A DNA stretch of 64,000 nt from NCBI RefSeq assembly GCF_016859125.1, contig NZ_CP069338.1, positions 3,064,501 to 3,128,500 on the forward strand. The letters run 5' to 3'. The stretch comes from Archangium violaceum (GTDB taxonomy: Bacteria; Myxococcota; Myxococcia; Myxococcales; Myxococcaceae). The translations under genes and the position numbers were made by a program. Below are positions 1-8,156 of this stretch, piece by piece. The notes below the pieces were generated by a model that saw nothing but the letters and a program-made list of their open reading frames with translations, did not search any database and was not told where the DNA came from. Position 1 is the stretch's first letter. Each line of letters opens with the position of its first letter.

Positions 1-104
1 CCTGGGGCCGAGGGAGGCCGCGAGGAAGGAGAGGAAGCACAGGCCGCCGCGGCGAGCGCGAGGGCGGACAGTGCACAGCGAGGCGGCGGGCGGGACGAGG
101 GCAT
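1..104 (-). CDS. Putative lipoprotein, N-terminal fragment at window edge
   Basis: A leftward frame starts at the ATG at 104 and runs off the left edge. Its 34 visible codons begin with a short Arg/Pro-rich stretch and a hydrophobic Ala/Leu segment ending ALAAAAC near residue 22, then a Ser/Pro-rich stretch. This is the usual look of an exported lipoprotein followed by a flexible linker. The rest is outside the window, so no family can be named. The call rests only on the signal-like N-terminus and could be wrong. Confidence 0.5.
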   Translation of the reverse strand, partial: MPSSRPPPRCALSALALAAAACASSPSSRPPSAP

Positions 105-290
105 CGTGGAACACCTGCAGGCGACGGGCCGGGAAACCGCAGATGCACGGTGTCCGAAAGAGAGCGCCCCCACCACTCCCGGGAAGAGGCTCGAGGGACT
201 GCCTGACATCGCGTCCCAGGAGCCACTCCGATACTGAACAGAACACCGGTGCGTCCCGGCCCAGGAAGAGGGCCGGAGAAGAGGTCCGGC

Positions 291-1163
291 TCAGCGCCGA
301 TCGGCTGGCGCGCGGCGGGCCTGCCCTCGCTTCACCTCGGGAGCGACCTGCCCGAGGAGCTTGTGCGCCTGCTGGCGGTGCTGCACGAGCGTTTGGAGCT
401 CGTCCTGGATGGCCTGGGTCAGCCGCGGGTTCTTCACCTGCTTCAAGGCCCACTGCATCTTGTCGACGGCCAGGTCGTACGAGAGCACCACGGACGACAG
501 GTAGGCTCTATCCAGGTTCACCCCGCTCAACATCGGGAGGCTGGCCAGCGAGGTGAGGATCGCCGCGTGCATGAAGTCCTGCCTTGCGTTCAGCTCGCCC
601 TGTTGCAGGGCCTGCGCAATATCGATGCCCTCGCGCTGCGCGAGCTGCTGGAGCTGTTGCTCGAAGCGCTGGTGCGTCTGCACCGACTTCTGCGCGAACT
701 GACGGACGGAGGGGGTAGCGGCCTGGCCCTCGGCGATCCGCGACATGTCGGCGGCCCACCGGTTGGCCAGCATCAGCTCGGCCAACCACTGGCTCTCGTC
801 GAGCTGTCTCACCTGGGGCTGCGCGCCCGGCTGCTGCATCGCGCCCGGCTGCTGCATCGTGCCCGGCTGCTGCATCGCGCCCGGCTGCTGCATCGCACCC
901 GGCTGCTGCATCGCACCCGGCTGCTGCTGCTGGGCGCCGGCCCCGGCCGCGCCGCCAGTGCCCTGGGCCTGCTCCTGCTCGTAGGAGCGTCCGAAGAGCT
1001 CGTCTTCCTCGGTTGCCTCCTGCTGCGGCAACGTGCCTTCCTCGCGCGTGCCACTGGCCACCTGCTCCTGCTCCGTCTGTCGTTCCGCCCGCTCCTGAGG
1101 GCCGCTCGCACATCCCCAGCCCGCCAACGAGGCCGCCACCATCAAACCCATCAGTTTTCGCAT
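291..1163 (-). CDS. DUF4142-like exported protein with PGAMQQ repeats
   Basis: 290 residues. The N-terminus is a signal sequence with a Cys at residue 18 (AGWGC), a weak lipobox. Residues about 25-115 are Glu/Gln-rich and low complexity, including tandem PGAMQQ hexapeptides. Residues about 120-275 are all-helical and His/Gln-rich and look like the DUF4142 (ferritin-like, 'predicted outer membrane protein') domain, whose role is unknown. The neighbours are other small exported proteins on the same strand. The start ATG at 1163 opens the signal peptide directly. Family assignment is by recall of the helical pattern, not by a search. Confidence 0.75.
   Translation of the reverse strand: MRKLMGLMVAASLAGWGCASGPQERAERQTEQEQVASGTREEGTLPQQEATEEDELFGRSYEQEQAQGTGGAAGAGAQQQQPGAMQQPGAMQQPGAMQQPGTMQQPGAMQQPGAQPQVRQLDESQWLAELMLANRWAADMSRIAEGQAATPSVRQFAQKSVQTHQRFEQQLQQLAQREGIDIAQALQQGELNARQDFMHAAILTSLASLPMLSGVNLDRAYLSSVVLSYDLAVDKMQWALKQVKNPRLTQAIQDELQTLVQHRQQAHKLLGQVAPEVKRGQARRAPADRR
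823..930 (-). repeat. 18-bp coding tandem repeat (PGAMQQ)
   Basis: Five full and one partial copies of an 18-base unit (top strand GCGCCCGGCTGCTGCATC with one- or two-base variants) run head to tail at 823, 841, 859, 877, 895 and 913. They encode PGAMQQ/PGTMQQ in the exported protein read leftward. The length of a whole number of codons keeps the frame, so copy number can change without breaking the gene. Confidence 0.9.
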
Positions 1164-1372
1164 GTCTTATCCCCCCGGGGCCCCTGGCCCCCAGGAGAAT
1201 CTACGGTGCGATTCCGGCCGGGGAAGTCGGCATCCCGAGCCGCCGTGCAGGCCCTCGCCCCACCGGTGTGGAGCTCCCGCACCACGAGGATGAGACGCAG
1301 ACCGCACGTCCACAGGGCCTTCCCTCCCCTGGGGCGGGAGGATTGATAGGGATTGGCCGCGGGGGACAGCCC

Positions 1373-1846
1373 TCACCGCCGTGACTCGTTGGTGTGACCG
1401 GGGCGCTGGATGAGCGGTACCACGTACCAGCACACGAGCGCGATGACCAACACGAGCCCGGCCACGAGCATGCCCCAGGACATGTCGAAGACGAACTGGG
1501 TGACCAGGAGGATGGCGGTGATGATGGAGACGAGCAGGAAGAGCAGGCCGCTCACCGTCATCACTCCCGCGTATTTGATGCGCCTCCGACGATGGACATC
1601 CCGCTCCTGGGACAGGCGCGTGATGCGATGATAGGAGGCGGGGGCCAGCAGGAGGATGGTCGCGATGGCCGCGCTGGCCACCGCGACTCCGTACAGCGTC
1701 CGGCCTGTCTGGCCAAGCTGGTCGAATCGGGAGGAGAACGGGGTGGTGAGCAGGAACGCCAGGAGGACCTGGACGCCCGGAATGATGGTGCGAAGCTCCT
1801 CCAGGATTTCCCGGAACCGTTCTCGCTCCGTCGATTGCGAGTCCAT
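1373..1846 (-). CDS. DUF6328-type small membrane protein
   Basis: 157 residues. After a charged N-terminus (residues 1-22) comes the stretch LRTIIPGVQVLLAFLLTTPF, typical of the DUF6328 family. About four hydrophobic segments follow, separated by a basic Arg/His loop near residues 75-90, so this is an inner-membrane protein. Some databases call relatives 'sodium:proton antiporter', but I see no transport motif. The gene ends shortly after the DUF4142-like gene on the same strand begins upstream sequence, and 16 bp separate it from the next gene, which suggests co-transcription. Confidence 0.7.
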   Translation of the reverse strand: MDSQSTERERFREILEELRTIIPGVQVLLAFLLTTPFSSRFDQLGQTGRTLYGVAVASAAIATILLLAPASYHRITRLSQERDVHRRRRIKYAGVMTVSGLLFLLVSIITAILLVTQFVFDMSWGMLVAGLVLVIALVCWYVVPLIQRPGHTNESRR

Positions 1847-1862
1847 GTCGAGGGCGTTGTCT

Positions 1863-2642
1863 CTAACGGCCCTGCTCGTCCTGGGGCTCCACTCCAGCCC
1901 CGCCCGTCGCCGGAGACTGCTGCCGGTTGATCCTCATCGTCTTCCCACCGGAGGTGAGCTGGTCGGCGACCAGGACGATGCGATCCGTGAGAATCACGGG
2001 CCGTGCACGAACGGAGAGGCGTTGCCCCTCCTTGAGTTGGGCCGAGCCCAGCTGATCCGCGGGCCCGAGATCGACGGCCGCGATTCCCTGCTGGGTGCGC
2101 AGCAGCACCACCGTGTTGTCCACGTCACTGCCCGGCACGGACACGTTCTTCTGGCGTACCACCTGCCCCGTCACCTGGCGCGCCAGGCTCTTGTTGAACC
2201 GTTGCTCTGGCCGGTTGAGCTGGACCTCCTTGCCGCCGATCGTCGCGCGCTGGGCGAACAGGACGGCCCGGTCCCCGACGCGGCCGGCGACCCCGGAGGC
2301 CTGCAACTGCTGACCCTCCTTCAGCTGAGGGGCGTTGCGCATGGGGGAACCCAGGTCCACCACCACCCGCCGGCCCCCTTGCGTCTCCAGCAGGACGACC
2401 TGATGGCGGCGATCCGTGCCGCGGACGGTGACCTCCTTCTGTTTGAGGATGGTGCCCTGCACCTTCCTCATGCCGCGCTGTCGCGCCTGCTGGCCCGTCC
2501 CGCCCTGATGGGCCGCCTCCCCCTGCTGCATCTGTGTCTGTTGTTGCCGCGAACCGCCCGCCTGCTGCTGTCCTTGTGCGAAGGCGGGAGTCACACACAC
2601 CACGGTCCCCGCGACGATCCACGCGCTCAATGCACTCTTCAT
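1863..2642 (-). CDS. Exported protein with two homologous beta domains
   Basis: 259 residues. A signal peptide (residues 1-22, ending AFAQ) is followed by a Gln/Gly-rich linker to about residue 58. Two domains of about 80 residues then match each other: each begins V-x-G-x-[IV]-[LV]-[KR]-Q-K, has VVLL.T..G in the middle, QLKEGQ[QR]L later, and ends GGK.[VM][QR][IL]NR. The pattern looks like a small OB/BOF-type beta barrel, but I cannot name the family. The C-terminus is a disordered tail. It lies in the same leftward run of exported proteins. Confidence 0.7.
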   Translation of the reverse strand: MKSALSAWIVAGTVVCVTPAFAQGQQQAGGSRQQQTQMQQGEAAHQGGTGQQARQRGMRKVQGTILKQKEVTVRGTDRRHQVVLLETQGGRRVVVDLGSPMRNAPQLKEGQQLQASGVAGRVGDRAVLFAQRATIGGKEVQLNRPEQRFNKSLARQVTGQVVRQKNVSVPGSDVDNTVVLLRTQQGIAAVDLGPADQLGSAQLKEGQRLSVRARPVILTDRIVLVADQLTSGGKTMRINRQQSPATGGAGVEPQDEQGR

Positions 2643-2684
2643 GACTTGTCTCCTGGATGATTGAGAGGCTTTACATCCGGCTCC

Positions 2685-3026
2685 TCAGATGTCGAAGAGC
2701 CCCTCGTCGCCCGGGTCGTCGTAGGTGTCGTAGAACCAGTCGTTGCCGGCATCCGCGTCGTAGTCGCCGTCGTACAGCTCGTTCTCGTTCCAGCCCATAC
2801 CGTACTCGCCCACCTCATCCAGGCCCGCGCCCCCCACGCCCGTGTCGTACATCCCCATGTCGTAGGTGTCGTAGTACCAATCGTTCTCGAAGGTGTCGTT
2901 CTCGTAGATTCCTCCTTCGAAGAACCCTTCCTCCTCCTGCGCCATGGCCTGCCCGGCCGCCAGGGCGGCCGTCAGCGTGCCGAGGGCAAAGGCCCTGCGC
3001 AGGAACCCGCGGATTGAAAGCGTCAT
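2685..3026 (-). CDS. Small secreted Tyr/Asp-rich protein
   Basis: The start at 3026 is chosen because it is preceded by GAAGGGGAC and opens a clean signal peptide (MTLSIRGFLRR followed by a hydrophobic run ending QAMAQ). The mature part, about 80 residues, is extremely acidic and aromatic, with DWYYDTYD and DWFYDTYDD near its two ends and many Glu, Asn and Gly. I do not recognise a family. The composition suggests an extracytoplasmic, possibly metal-binding or intrinsically disordered protein. A longer in-frame extension to 3053 has no better support. Confidence 0.6.
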   Translation of the reverse strand: MTLSIRGFLRRAFALGTLTAALAAGQAMAQEEEGFFEGGIYENDTFENDWYYDTYDMGMYDTGVGGAGLDEVGEYGMGWNENELYDGDYDADAGNDWFYDTYDDPGDEGLFDI

Positions 3027-3241
3027 GTCGTCCCCTTCAGGAATCGGGTGCACCAGCCTCCAGGACGAAAATGGTGCGCACCCGGAGAGAGAGAACTGCC
3101 CTTCGTGGGTAGCGTCTGTGTGGTGAGGTGCAGGAGGAGGAGGGAACGGAAGGATGGGTTGCCCGGCAGCCTCGGCTCGTCCTGCTTCAACCTCAGCAAT
3201 ACCAGCAGCGGCACGCGGAACACCGCCAACCGGGAACCCGA

Positions 3242-3270
3242 AGCGCGCCCGGTGTCACACCGGGCGCGCT
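3242..3270 (-). terminator. Perfect 13-bp hairpin after the GH114-like gene
   Basis: AGCGCGCCCGGTG at 3242-3254 and its exact reverse complement at 3258-3270 enclose a TCA loop. It starts 5 bases beyond the stop codon of the leftward glycosidase gene. The leftward transcript continues with CTTCGGGTT rather than a long U run, so it is a strong hairpin but an imperfect intrinsic terminator. Confidence 0.75.
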
Positions 3271-3275
3271 CCAGA

Positions 3276-4241
3276 CTACCCGCAGGTGATGGCCACGTTG
3301 TTGTAGCGGACGTTCGAGGTCTTATAGACCAGGGTCCTCATGTCGCCCTGAGCGAAGCCGCGCTCCCCGCAGGCGCAGCTCGCCTGCGTTCCCGTGCACG
3401 ACGTCCAGCTCGTGACGTCGCCGCCCGCGTCCTCGCGGTACTCGGCGTTGAAGACAGCCTTGTTCTGGTCCACGAAGGCGGTCTTGTAGACCCCACACTC
3501 GTTGTACCTCTGGCACTCCTCGTTGATGGCGAAGTCGAAGGACGGGGCGAGCTGGGCAACCTGTTCGACGTCATTCTTGAGCGCGATGCCCAGACACCTG
3601 GCATGGGCCGCTTCGGCGAGCCAGCGGTTGTAGGCGAGCTGGTCCGCCGCCGTGAGGCCCCAGCAGGCCTGATCCGTGCACGAAATCTCATCGTCGTGTG
3701 CGTAGGCGTCGACGTTGTCCGGCTCGACCGCGTCGCACCCCTTGTCACGCGCCAGCTGCAGGCGGGCCTCCATCACGGTCCGCACCGCCGGCTTGCGGTG
3801 ATCCAACCACCACTCGCAGCCCCCGCCGCTCTCGCACCAGTCGCCCATGATGTGGATGGACTCGTTACAGTCCTCGCCGGGGCTGCAATAGGTGTCGCGC
3901 GGGAACTGGGCGGCATCGCTCCGCCAGTTCTCGTAGGAGCCAGCGCTGAAGTAGCAGACCACCTTCTTGCCAGCGTTCTTGTACTCCTGGATCTTCGCGC
4001 TCGAGGTCCCGAAGAGGTCGACGACATAGACCTGGGCGTTGAGCGTCGTGGGGATGGAGCTGTTCTCGAGGTCCCAGATCCAGGTGGTCCCCTTGGGGAA
4101 GCTCGGGATGGTGCACGCCAGGTCGCCGGAGGCCTCCTGCCTGGCTCCCGCTTCGGCCAGGGCGTCCTCGCCCTCCATGGGCATGCACCCGGACACGAGC
4201 AGCGCGGAACAGGAAATCAGACGGGTCAATCGCTTCAGCAT
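3276..4241 (-). CDS. GH114-like endo-alpha-1,4-polygalactosaminidase lipoprotein
   Basis: 321 residues from the ATG at 4241, chosen because it follows AAGGGAGACACC and opens a lipoprotein signal (LLVSGC). The mature domain shows the TIM-barrel pattern of the GH114/DUF297 family: W-x-W-D-L near its start, VYVVDLFGTS, KVVCYFSAGSYE, GCDAVEPDNVDAY and FAINEECQRY. The conserved acidic residues of the D-P-D-N segment and the late Glu are present. The family cleaves galactosaminogalactan-type polymers. Ten or more cysteines indicate disulfides, consistent with export. Substrate is inferred from family only. Confidence 0.85.
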   Translation of the reverse strand: MLKRLTRLISCSALLVSGCMPMEGEDALAEAGARQEASGDLACTIPSFPKGTTWIWDLENSSIPTTLNAQVYVVDLFGTSSAKIQEYKNAGKKVVCYFSAGSYENWRSDAAQFPRDTYCSPGEDCNESIHIMGDWCESGGGCEWWLDHRKPAVRTVMEARLQLARDKGCDAVEPDNVDAYAHDDEISCTDQACWGLTAADQLAYNRWLAEAAHARCLGIALKNDVEQVAQLAPSFDFAINEECQRYNECGVYKTAFVDQNKAVFNAEYREDAGGDVTSWTSCTGTQASCACGERGFAQGDMRTLVYKTSNVRYNNVAITCG

Positions 4242-4415
4242 GGTGTCTCCCTTGAGCCGTGAGTTGGCTTTGAACATCGCCGCGCATAAGGCATTCAGAG
4301 CCGCTCGTCCAGACAAGCCTGCTTCTCCCGAATCTCATGAAACAAGAGACTAAAAGAACCCCCATCTCGCCCATGAGGCAGCTAAAGTTGTCGTGAACCC
4401 CACAGGAGTGAATTC

Positions 4416-4955
4416 ATGTCCGCCGTCACCATTCCCACCATCGACACCGAGCGCCTCACGCTGCGCGGCCATCGACTCGAGAACTTCGAGGAAGCCTTCG
4501 CGCTGTGGAGCGACCCGGAGGTCACCCGGTACATCGGTGGCAAGCCGTCCACCCGGGAGGAGGTGTGGGCCCGTCTGCTGCGCAACGTGGGCCACTGGGA
4601 CCTGATGGGGTTCGGGTTCTGGGTGGTGCGCGAGAGGAGCACGGGCCGGTTCGTCGGCGAGGTGGGCTTCGCGGACTTCCGACGTGACATCGAACCGTCA
4701 CTCGGGGATGCCAAGGAGGCGGGCTGGGTGCTGTCTCCGTGGTCACACGGAAAGGGGTTCGCCACCGAGGCCGTGCGCGCGGCGCTGAAGTGGGCGGAAG
4801 GCCGGTTCGGTCCGGAGCGGGTGGTGTGCATCATCGACCCGCCGAACGAGGCTTCCCTCAAGGTCGCGCACAAGTGCGGGTTCCGCGAGTTCGCACGCGG
4901 CACGTATAAAGGCGGGCCCATGCTGATGCTCGAGAGGCTCCCCGAGGCCAGGTGA
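4416..4955 (+). CDS. GNAT acetyltransferase, RimJ/RimL type
   Basis: 179 residues, preceded by AGGAG seven bases before the ATG. It opens TERLTLRGHRLEDF-style as in RimJ/RimL N-acetyltransferases, has FGFWVVRERSTGRFVGEVGF in the central beta strands, the acetyl-CoA loop region HGKGFATEAVRAAL (Q/R-x-x-G-x-A variant), and ends NEASLKVAHKCGFREF, a standard GNAT motif B. It acetylates an amino group using acetyl-CoA; the acceptor cannot be told. It is divergent from the glycosidase gene. Confidence 0.9.
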   Translation: MSAVTIPTIDTERLTLRGHRLENFEEAFALWSDPEVTRYIGGKPSTREEVWARLLRNVGHWDLMGFGFWVVRERSTGRFVGEVGFADFRRDIEPSLGDAKEAGWVLSPWSHGKGFATEAVRAALKWAEGRFGPERVVCIIDPPNEASLKVAHKCGFREFARGTYKGGPMLMLERLPEAR

Positions 4956-5002
4956 GCAGCCGGGCGTGGATCTCCTGGGGCCGGCAGGGTTAACCTCAAG
5001 AC

Positions 5003-5275
5003 ATGTGCCGAAGCATCAAACCCCTGTTCAACTTCGAGCCGCCCGCCACCGACGATGACATCCGCGCGGCGGCGCTGCAGTTCGTCCGGAAGATCGCCGG
5101 CACGCGCAAGCCGTCGAAGCAGAACGCCGACGCCTTCGAGGTCGCCGTCGAGGAGATCTTCCAGAGCTCCAAGCGCATGCTCGAGGGGCTGGTGGCGACG
5201 ACCCCACCAAGGAATCGGGCGCGCTTCGAGGAAATGAAGAAGCTGCGCTTCAAGAAGGCCGAGCCACGGGGCTGA
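5003..5275 (+). CDS. DUF2277 family protein
   Basis: 90 residues beginning MCRSIKPLFNFEPPATDDD, followed by an Arg/Lys-rich helix and FEVAVEEI. The MCR[SN]I..L.NFEPPAT start is diagnostic of DUF2277, a small cytoplasmic family of unknown function found in many bacteria. The length is normal for the family. It follows the acetyltransferase by 47 bases on the same strand and could be read with it. Confidence 0.9.
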   Translation: MCRSIKPLFNFEPPATDDDIRAAALQFVRKIAGTRKPSKQNADAFEVAVEEIFQSSKRMLEGLVATTPPRNRARFEEMKKLRFKKAEPRG

Positions 5276-5324
5276 GGTCTCCCCCCGAGCCCGTGGCGAG
5301 GCCCCTGCGCATACCGGATGCGCC

Positions 5325-5930
5325 CTACTTCTGCTTCTCCTGGTCTCCGTGCGTTCCGGAGCCACCGACCGCGGCTTGCGGCATGTCTCCCCAGCCCGCC
5401 TCGGAGAACGCCTTCCATTTCCACTGACCATCGCGCTTCACGAGCAGCCCGGCGTTCCTGCCGGAGTACTTCTGGCCCCCCATGGTCATCGTGTAGTCAT
5501 CCGTGAGGTTGGCGAGCGAATCGGACAACACGGTGATGCCGAGCTTGTGGTTCATCTGTATGTCCGAGGGCATCTGCTCGTACATGGGCTTCATCATCTG
5601 CACGTACTGCTGCCGGTCGTACGTCTCGGCCATCGGCACGCCCTTGCTGTCATCGGTCAGCATGTAGACCGGGAAGTCGGCCCGGGCGAGCTCCGCCTCG
5701 AAGTCGCGACGCTTCATGATGGCATCGCCCTCCTTGACCCAGGCTTCGATCTCCTTTCGTGTCTTCGCTTCATGGGTGGGCTTGCGAGTCCACGGGCCCA
5801 TCCTGGACATGTCCATGGGAATGCCCGAACCACCCGTGGCGGCCGGGGCGTGCTCCTGCTCCTGGCCCTGGGCCCAGACAGGCGAGGTGAGCACGAGCGA
5901 GACGAGACACACCGCGATTCGACGCATCAT
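5325..5930 (-). CDS. Exported NTF2/SnoaL-like protein
   Basis: Start ATG at 5930, ten bases after AGGAGG; the next codon is also ATG. Residues 1-20 form a signal peptide (ending VWAQ). The domain from about residue 55 has the helix KEIEAWVKEGDAIMKRRDFEAELA followed by beta strands ending GLLVKRDGQWKWKAFSEAGWG, which is the pattern of SnoaL/DUF4440 (NTF2-like) ligand-binding folds. No catalytic residues can be assigned. The mature N-terminus and C-terminus are low complexity (His/Gly/Gln). Confidence 0.65.
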   Translation of the reverse strand: MMRRIAVCLVSLVLTSPVWAQGQEQEHAPAATGGSGIPMDMSRMGPWTRKPTHEAKTRKEIEAWVKEGDAIMKRRDFEAELARADFPVYMLTDDSKGVPMAETYDRQQYVQMMKPMYEQMPSDIQMNHKLGITVLSDSLANLTDDYTMTMGGQKYSGRNAGLLVKRDGQWKWKAFSEAGWGDMPQAAVGGSGTHGDQEKQK

Positions 5931-6114
5931 GAGCAAGCGACCTCCTTTTCGCCCGAAGTTGGTGGTGCTCCGACCCGGGGACAAACCGGCCCACTGAAGC
6001 TGCCCTGGCCCGCGGGGCCCCCCAGGGAGCCGAGCGGGGCCGCGACTTCCTCGGCGCGCCCGAACTTCGCTATGGTCCGAGCCCGGGTTGGCTCACCGAA
6101 CAAGGGAGGGGAAC

Positions 6115-6555
6115 ATGGATGACACGACCCACGCGCTGAAGGGCAGCACGGGCAGGGAAGCAGACGCCAACGCGTATCCCGGCAACGAACTGGTCACCGT
6201 ATCCGACTGGGTGGTGGGCTACTCGGACGGCACGCTCTCCGTCTGCTGCACGGTGAAGCCGAAGGATTCCTCGAACGCGGTCTCGAGTCTGTACGTGTCC
6301 GCGTACAGCGCCCGGGGCAAGCGCGTGCAATACTGCTCCAGCAACAGCAGCCTCAACGGCATGAACGCCCCGCATGGAACCTGGATGTCTGGTTTCGCCA
6401 GCACCCAGCTCTTCGACCCCGCGGTCAACGGCCACACGAGCACCAGCGTCATCTGCGGGTTCGTGAAGACCGACATGGGCTCGAAGAACTTCTACATCAA
6501 GCGTGACTTCGACGTCACGGACGCGTCCTTCCAGAGCGAGAAGCGGCACTCGTAA
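6115..6555 (+). CDS. Unrecognised 146-residue protein
   Basis: The ATG at 6115 is taken because AGGGAGGGGAAC lies just upstream; an in-frame TTG at 6088 is less likely. There is no clear signal peptide or membrane segment. The sequence is rich in Ser, Thr, Val and Gly with about four Cys, and reads like beta strands (VTVSDWVVGYSDGTLSVCC, SLYVSAYSARGKRVQYC, SVICGFVKTDMGSKNFYI). I do not recognise a family. Its last 64 bases overlap, on the opposite strand, the 3' end of the 360-residue gene. Confidence 0.6.
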   Translation: MDDTTHALKGSTGREADANAYPGNELVTVSDWVVGYSDGTLSVCCTVKPKDSSNAVSSLYVSAYSARGKRVQYCSSNSSLNGMNAPHGTWMSGFASTQLFDPAVNGHTSTSVICGFVKTDMGSKNFYIKRDFDVTDASFQSEKRHS

Positions 6556-7574
6556 TAGGGGTAGGCCTTCGCCGTGAGCGGCTCGTGGGGCCGACACACC
6601 AGCTTCACCCCGAGCGTCCGGCACAGCTTGTTCGGCCAGGCGTGGCCGTCGAGGATGACGCGCTCCGACCCCGGCCACGCCAGCACCGCATCGCATCTGG
6701 CGGGCGAGCAGAGCCCGGCCTCGACCAGCCGGCGGAGCACGCCCTCCGCCCACGTCCCGCGCGGCTCGTCGGGCATCGCCAGTCCGAGCCCCACGGTGGG
6801 TCCGATGGTCTCTCCCACGTCCAGGTTCAGATCGATCAGGTGCAGGTGCGAGAGCCAGCGCTCGGCGATCTCCTCGATTTGAGCGCGAGGGCCCGGCCAG
6901 CCGATCCGCTCGAGGAACGCCCCCAGCTCCGCTCGCGGCGCGCCGATGACCACCCGGATCGCCTCCGAGCCGCGAGCGGCGAGCGGCGCGACGTGCGCCA
7001 CCTCCGCCAGGTCGGGGAGGAATTCGAAGCAGCGGGTGATGGTCCTCGCGATGGCGGGCGACACCGGCCTGCCCTGGAGCACTTCCAGGGCCCGCCAGAT
7101 GATGCGAAGCGCCTCATCGTGGGTGGCACCCGAGGCCCGGCGGGAGGTAGGCACCCTCCGTTCGAACTCGGGCTGCACACAGACGAAGGGAAAAGGCGTG
7201 GGTACACCGGAGACAGCCCCCTCCAGATCGTACTCCAGCCAGAAGATGGGGACCCGCGACAGCACCGAGCCGGGCTTCACCCACTCCTGGGAGAACGCAC
7301 GAATGCCGTCCCAGTGGGGGCCGCGCAAACGCTCACGTGTCTTGGACAGCGCCTCGGCCAGTGCCGGGGGCCCCCCATCACTGGCCATGCAGCAGACCAT
7401 GAAGTCCACCCGCCGGGAGCCCTCCTCCAGGCGGCACTCGAGGCAGATGCCTCCCGAGACTTCCGGCAACAGCCGCGCCGCGGTGTGGATGTTGTCCAGG
7501 GCCCGCCCGTCCACCAGCAGCTCGGGGAGCAACGGACGCAGCCGACTCAGCAACTCATCGACGTGGACGATCAT
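6492..7574 (-). CDS. 360-residue protein of an unnamed family
   Basis: Soluble, with no signal peptide or membrane segment. Notable blocks: PIFWLEYDLEG, PFVCVQPEF, FLERIGWPGP, LNLDVGETIGPTVGLGL, EAGLCSPARCDAVLAWPG and PHEPLTAKAYPYY near the C-terminus. From memory these blocks recur in unnamed proteins of cyanobacteria and myxobacteria; I know no function and could not search. It starts 25 bases after the stop of the LigA/IPT gene, on the same strand, so the two are probably co-transcribed and functionally linked. Its stop codon lies inside the opposite gene's coding sequence. Confidence 0.75.
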   Translation of the reverse strand: MIVHVDELLSRLRPLLPELLVDGRALDNIHTAARLLPEVSGGICLECRLEEGSRRVDFMVCCMASDGGPPALAEALSKTRERLRGPHWDGIRAFSQEWVKPGSVLSRVPIFWLEYDLEGAVSGVPTPFPFVCVQPEFERRVPTSRRASGATHDEALRIIWRALEVLQGRPVSPAIARTITRCFEFLPDLAEVAHVAPLAARGSEAIRVVIGAPRAELGAFLERIGWPGPRAQIEEIAERWLSHLHLIDLNLDVGETIGPTVGLGLAMPDEPRGTWAEGVLRRLVEAGLCSPARCDAVLAWPGSERVILDGHAWPNKLCRTLGVKLVCRPHEPLTAKAYPYYECRFSLWKDASVTSKSRLM

Positions 7575-7599
7575 CGGGGGAGTGCTCGCTCTCGCGTGC

Positions 7600-8100
7600 T
7601 CAGGCGCTCACGATCGTGAGGGCGTTGTCCTTGCTCCCGTAGTGCCCGTCCGGGTTGGCCACCAGCACCGAATACGCGCCGAGCGGCACGTTGGAGGGAA
7701 TCTGTACCTGGGCGGTCAGACGCGACCCCCGGTTGCCCGCGTTCACCACGTTGAGCGTCTGCCCGGGGAGCTCCACCGTCCCCTGCTTGAGCACGGCCAT
7801 CGAACCCAGCGCGAAGAAGTCGCCGGAGATCTGGAGCTGAACCGAGGTGCCCGTCTCGACAGGGTCCGGCGTCACCGAGGAGATCTCCACCACCGACTTC
7901 ACCCAGACCGCGGCGAACAGCTCCACGTGGCTCAACTCCAGACGGAGGTGCTCGATGACCTTGTCGAGAGAACCGGCATGCAGGGCCTCCAGCTGAGCCG
8001 GGGTCAGGCCGGCTTCCTCCATCATGCCCTTCGGGTTCTTGGTGAACTTGCGTTGGAGTTCCGGGTTGCGAAGCAGATCAGAGATGAAATGCAGAAGCAT
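7600..8100 (-). CDS. LigA-like leader domain fused to an IPT/TIG domain
   Basis: 166 residues from the ATG at 8100, preceded by AAAGGGAAAC. Residues about 1-40 (FISDLLRNPELQRKFTKNP, then GLTPAQLEAL) resemble the small helical domain of protocatechuate 4,5-dioxygenase LigA and related leader-like domains, without any dioxygenase catalytic subunit nearby. Residues about 75-166 form an IPT/TIG immunoglobulin-like domain (ISSVTPDPVETG, IPSNVPLGAYSVLVANPDG). No signal peptide. This fusion, between a kinase gene and the 360-residue gene, suggests a dedicated substrate or scaffold protein; that is inference. Confidence 0.7.
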   Translation of the reverse strand: MLLHFISDLLRNPELQRKFTKNPKGMMEEAGLTPAQLEALHAGSLDKVIEHLRLELSHVELFAAVWVKSVVEISSVTPDPVETGTSVQLQISGDFFALGSMAVLKQGTVELPGQTLNVVNAGNRGSRLTAQVQIPSNVPLGAYSVLVANPDGHYGSKDNALTIVSA

Positions 8101-8156
8101 GTTTCCCTTTCGGCGTCGACGCAAATCACCACTCGTTCGATAACAGCCGGGCTATA

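Noticed and set aside
823-930. CRISPR-like repeat
   Set aside because: 18-bp units are contiguous with no spacers and code for PGAMQQ; the 144-bp units at 62310 are also coding tandem repeats.
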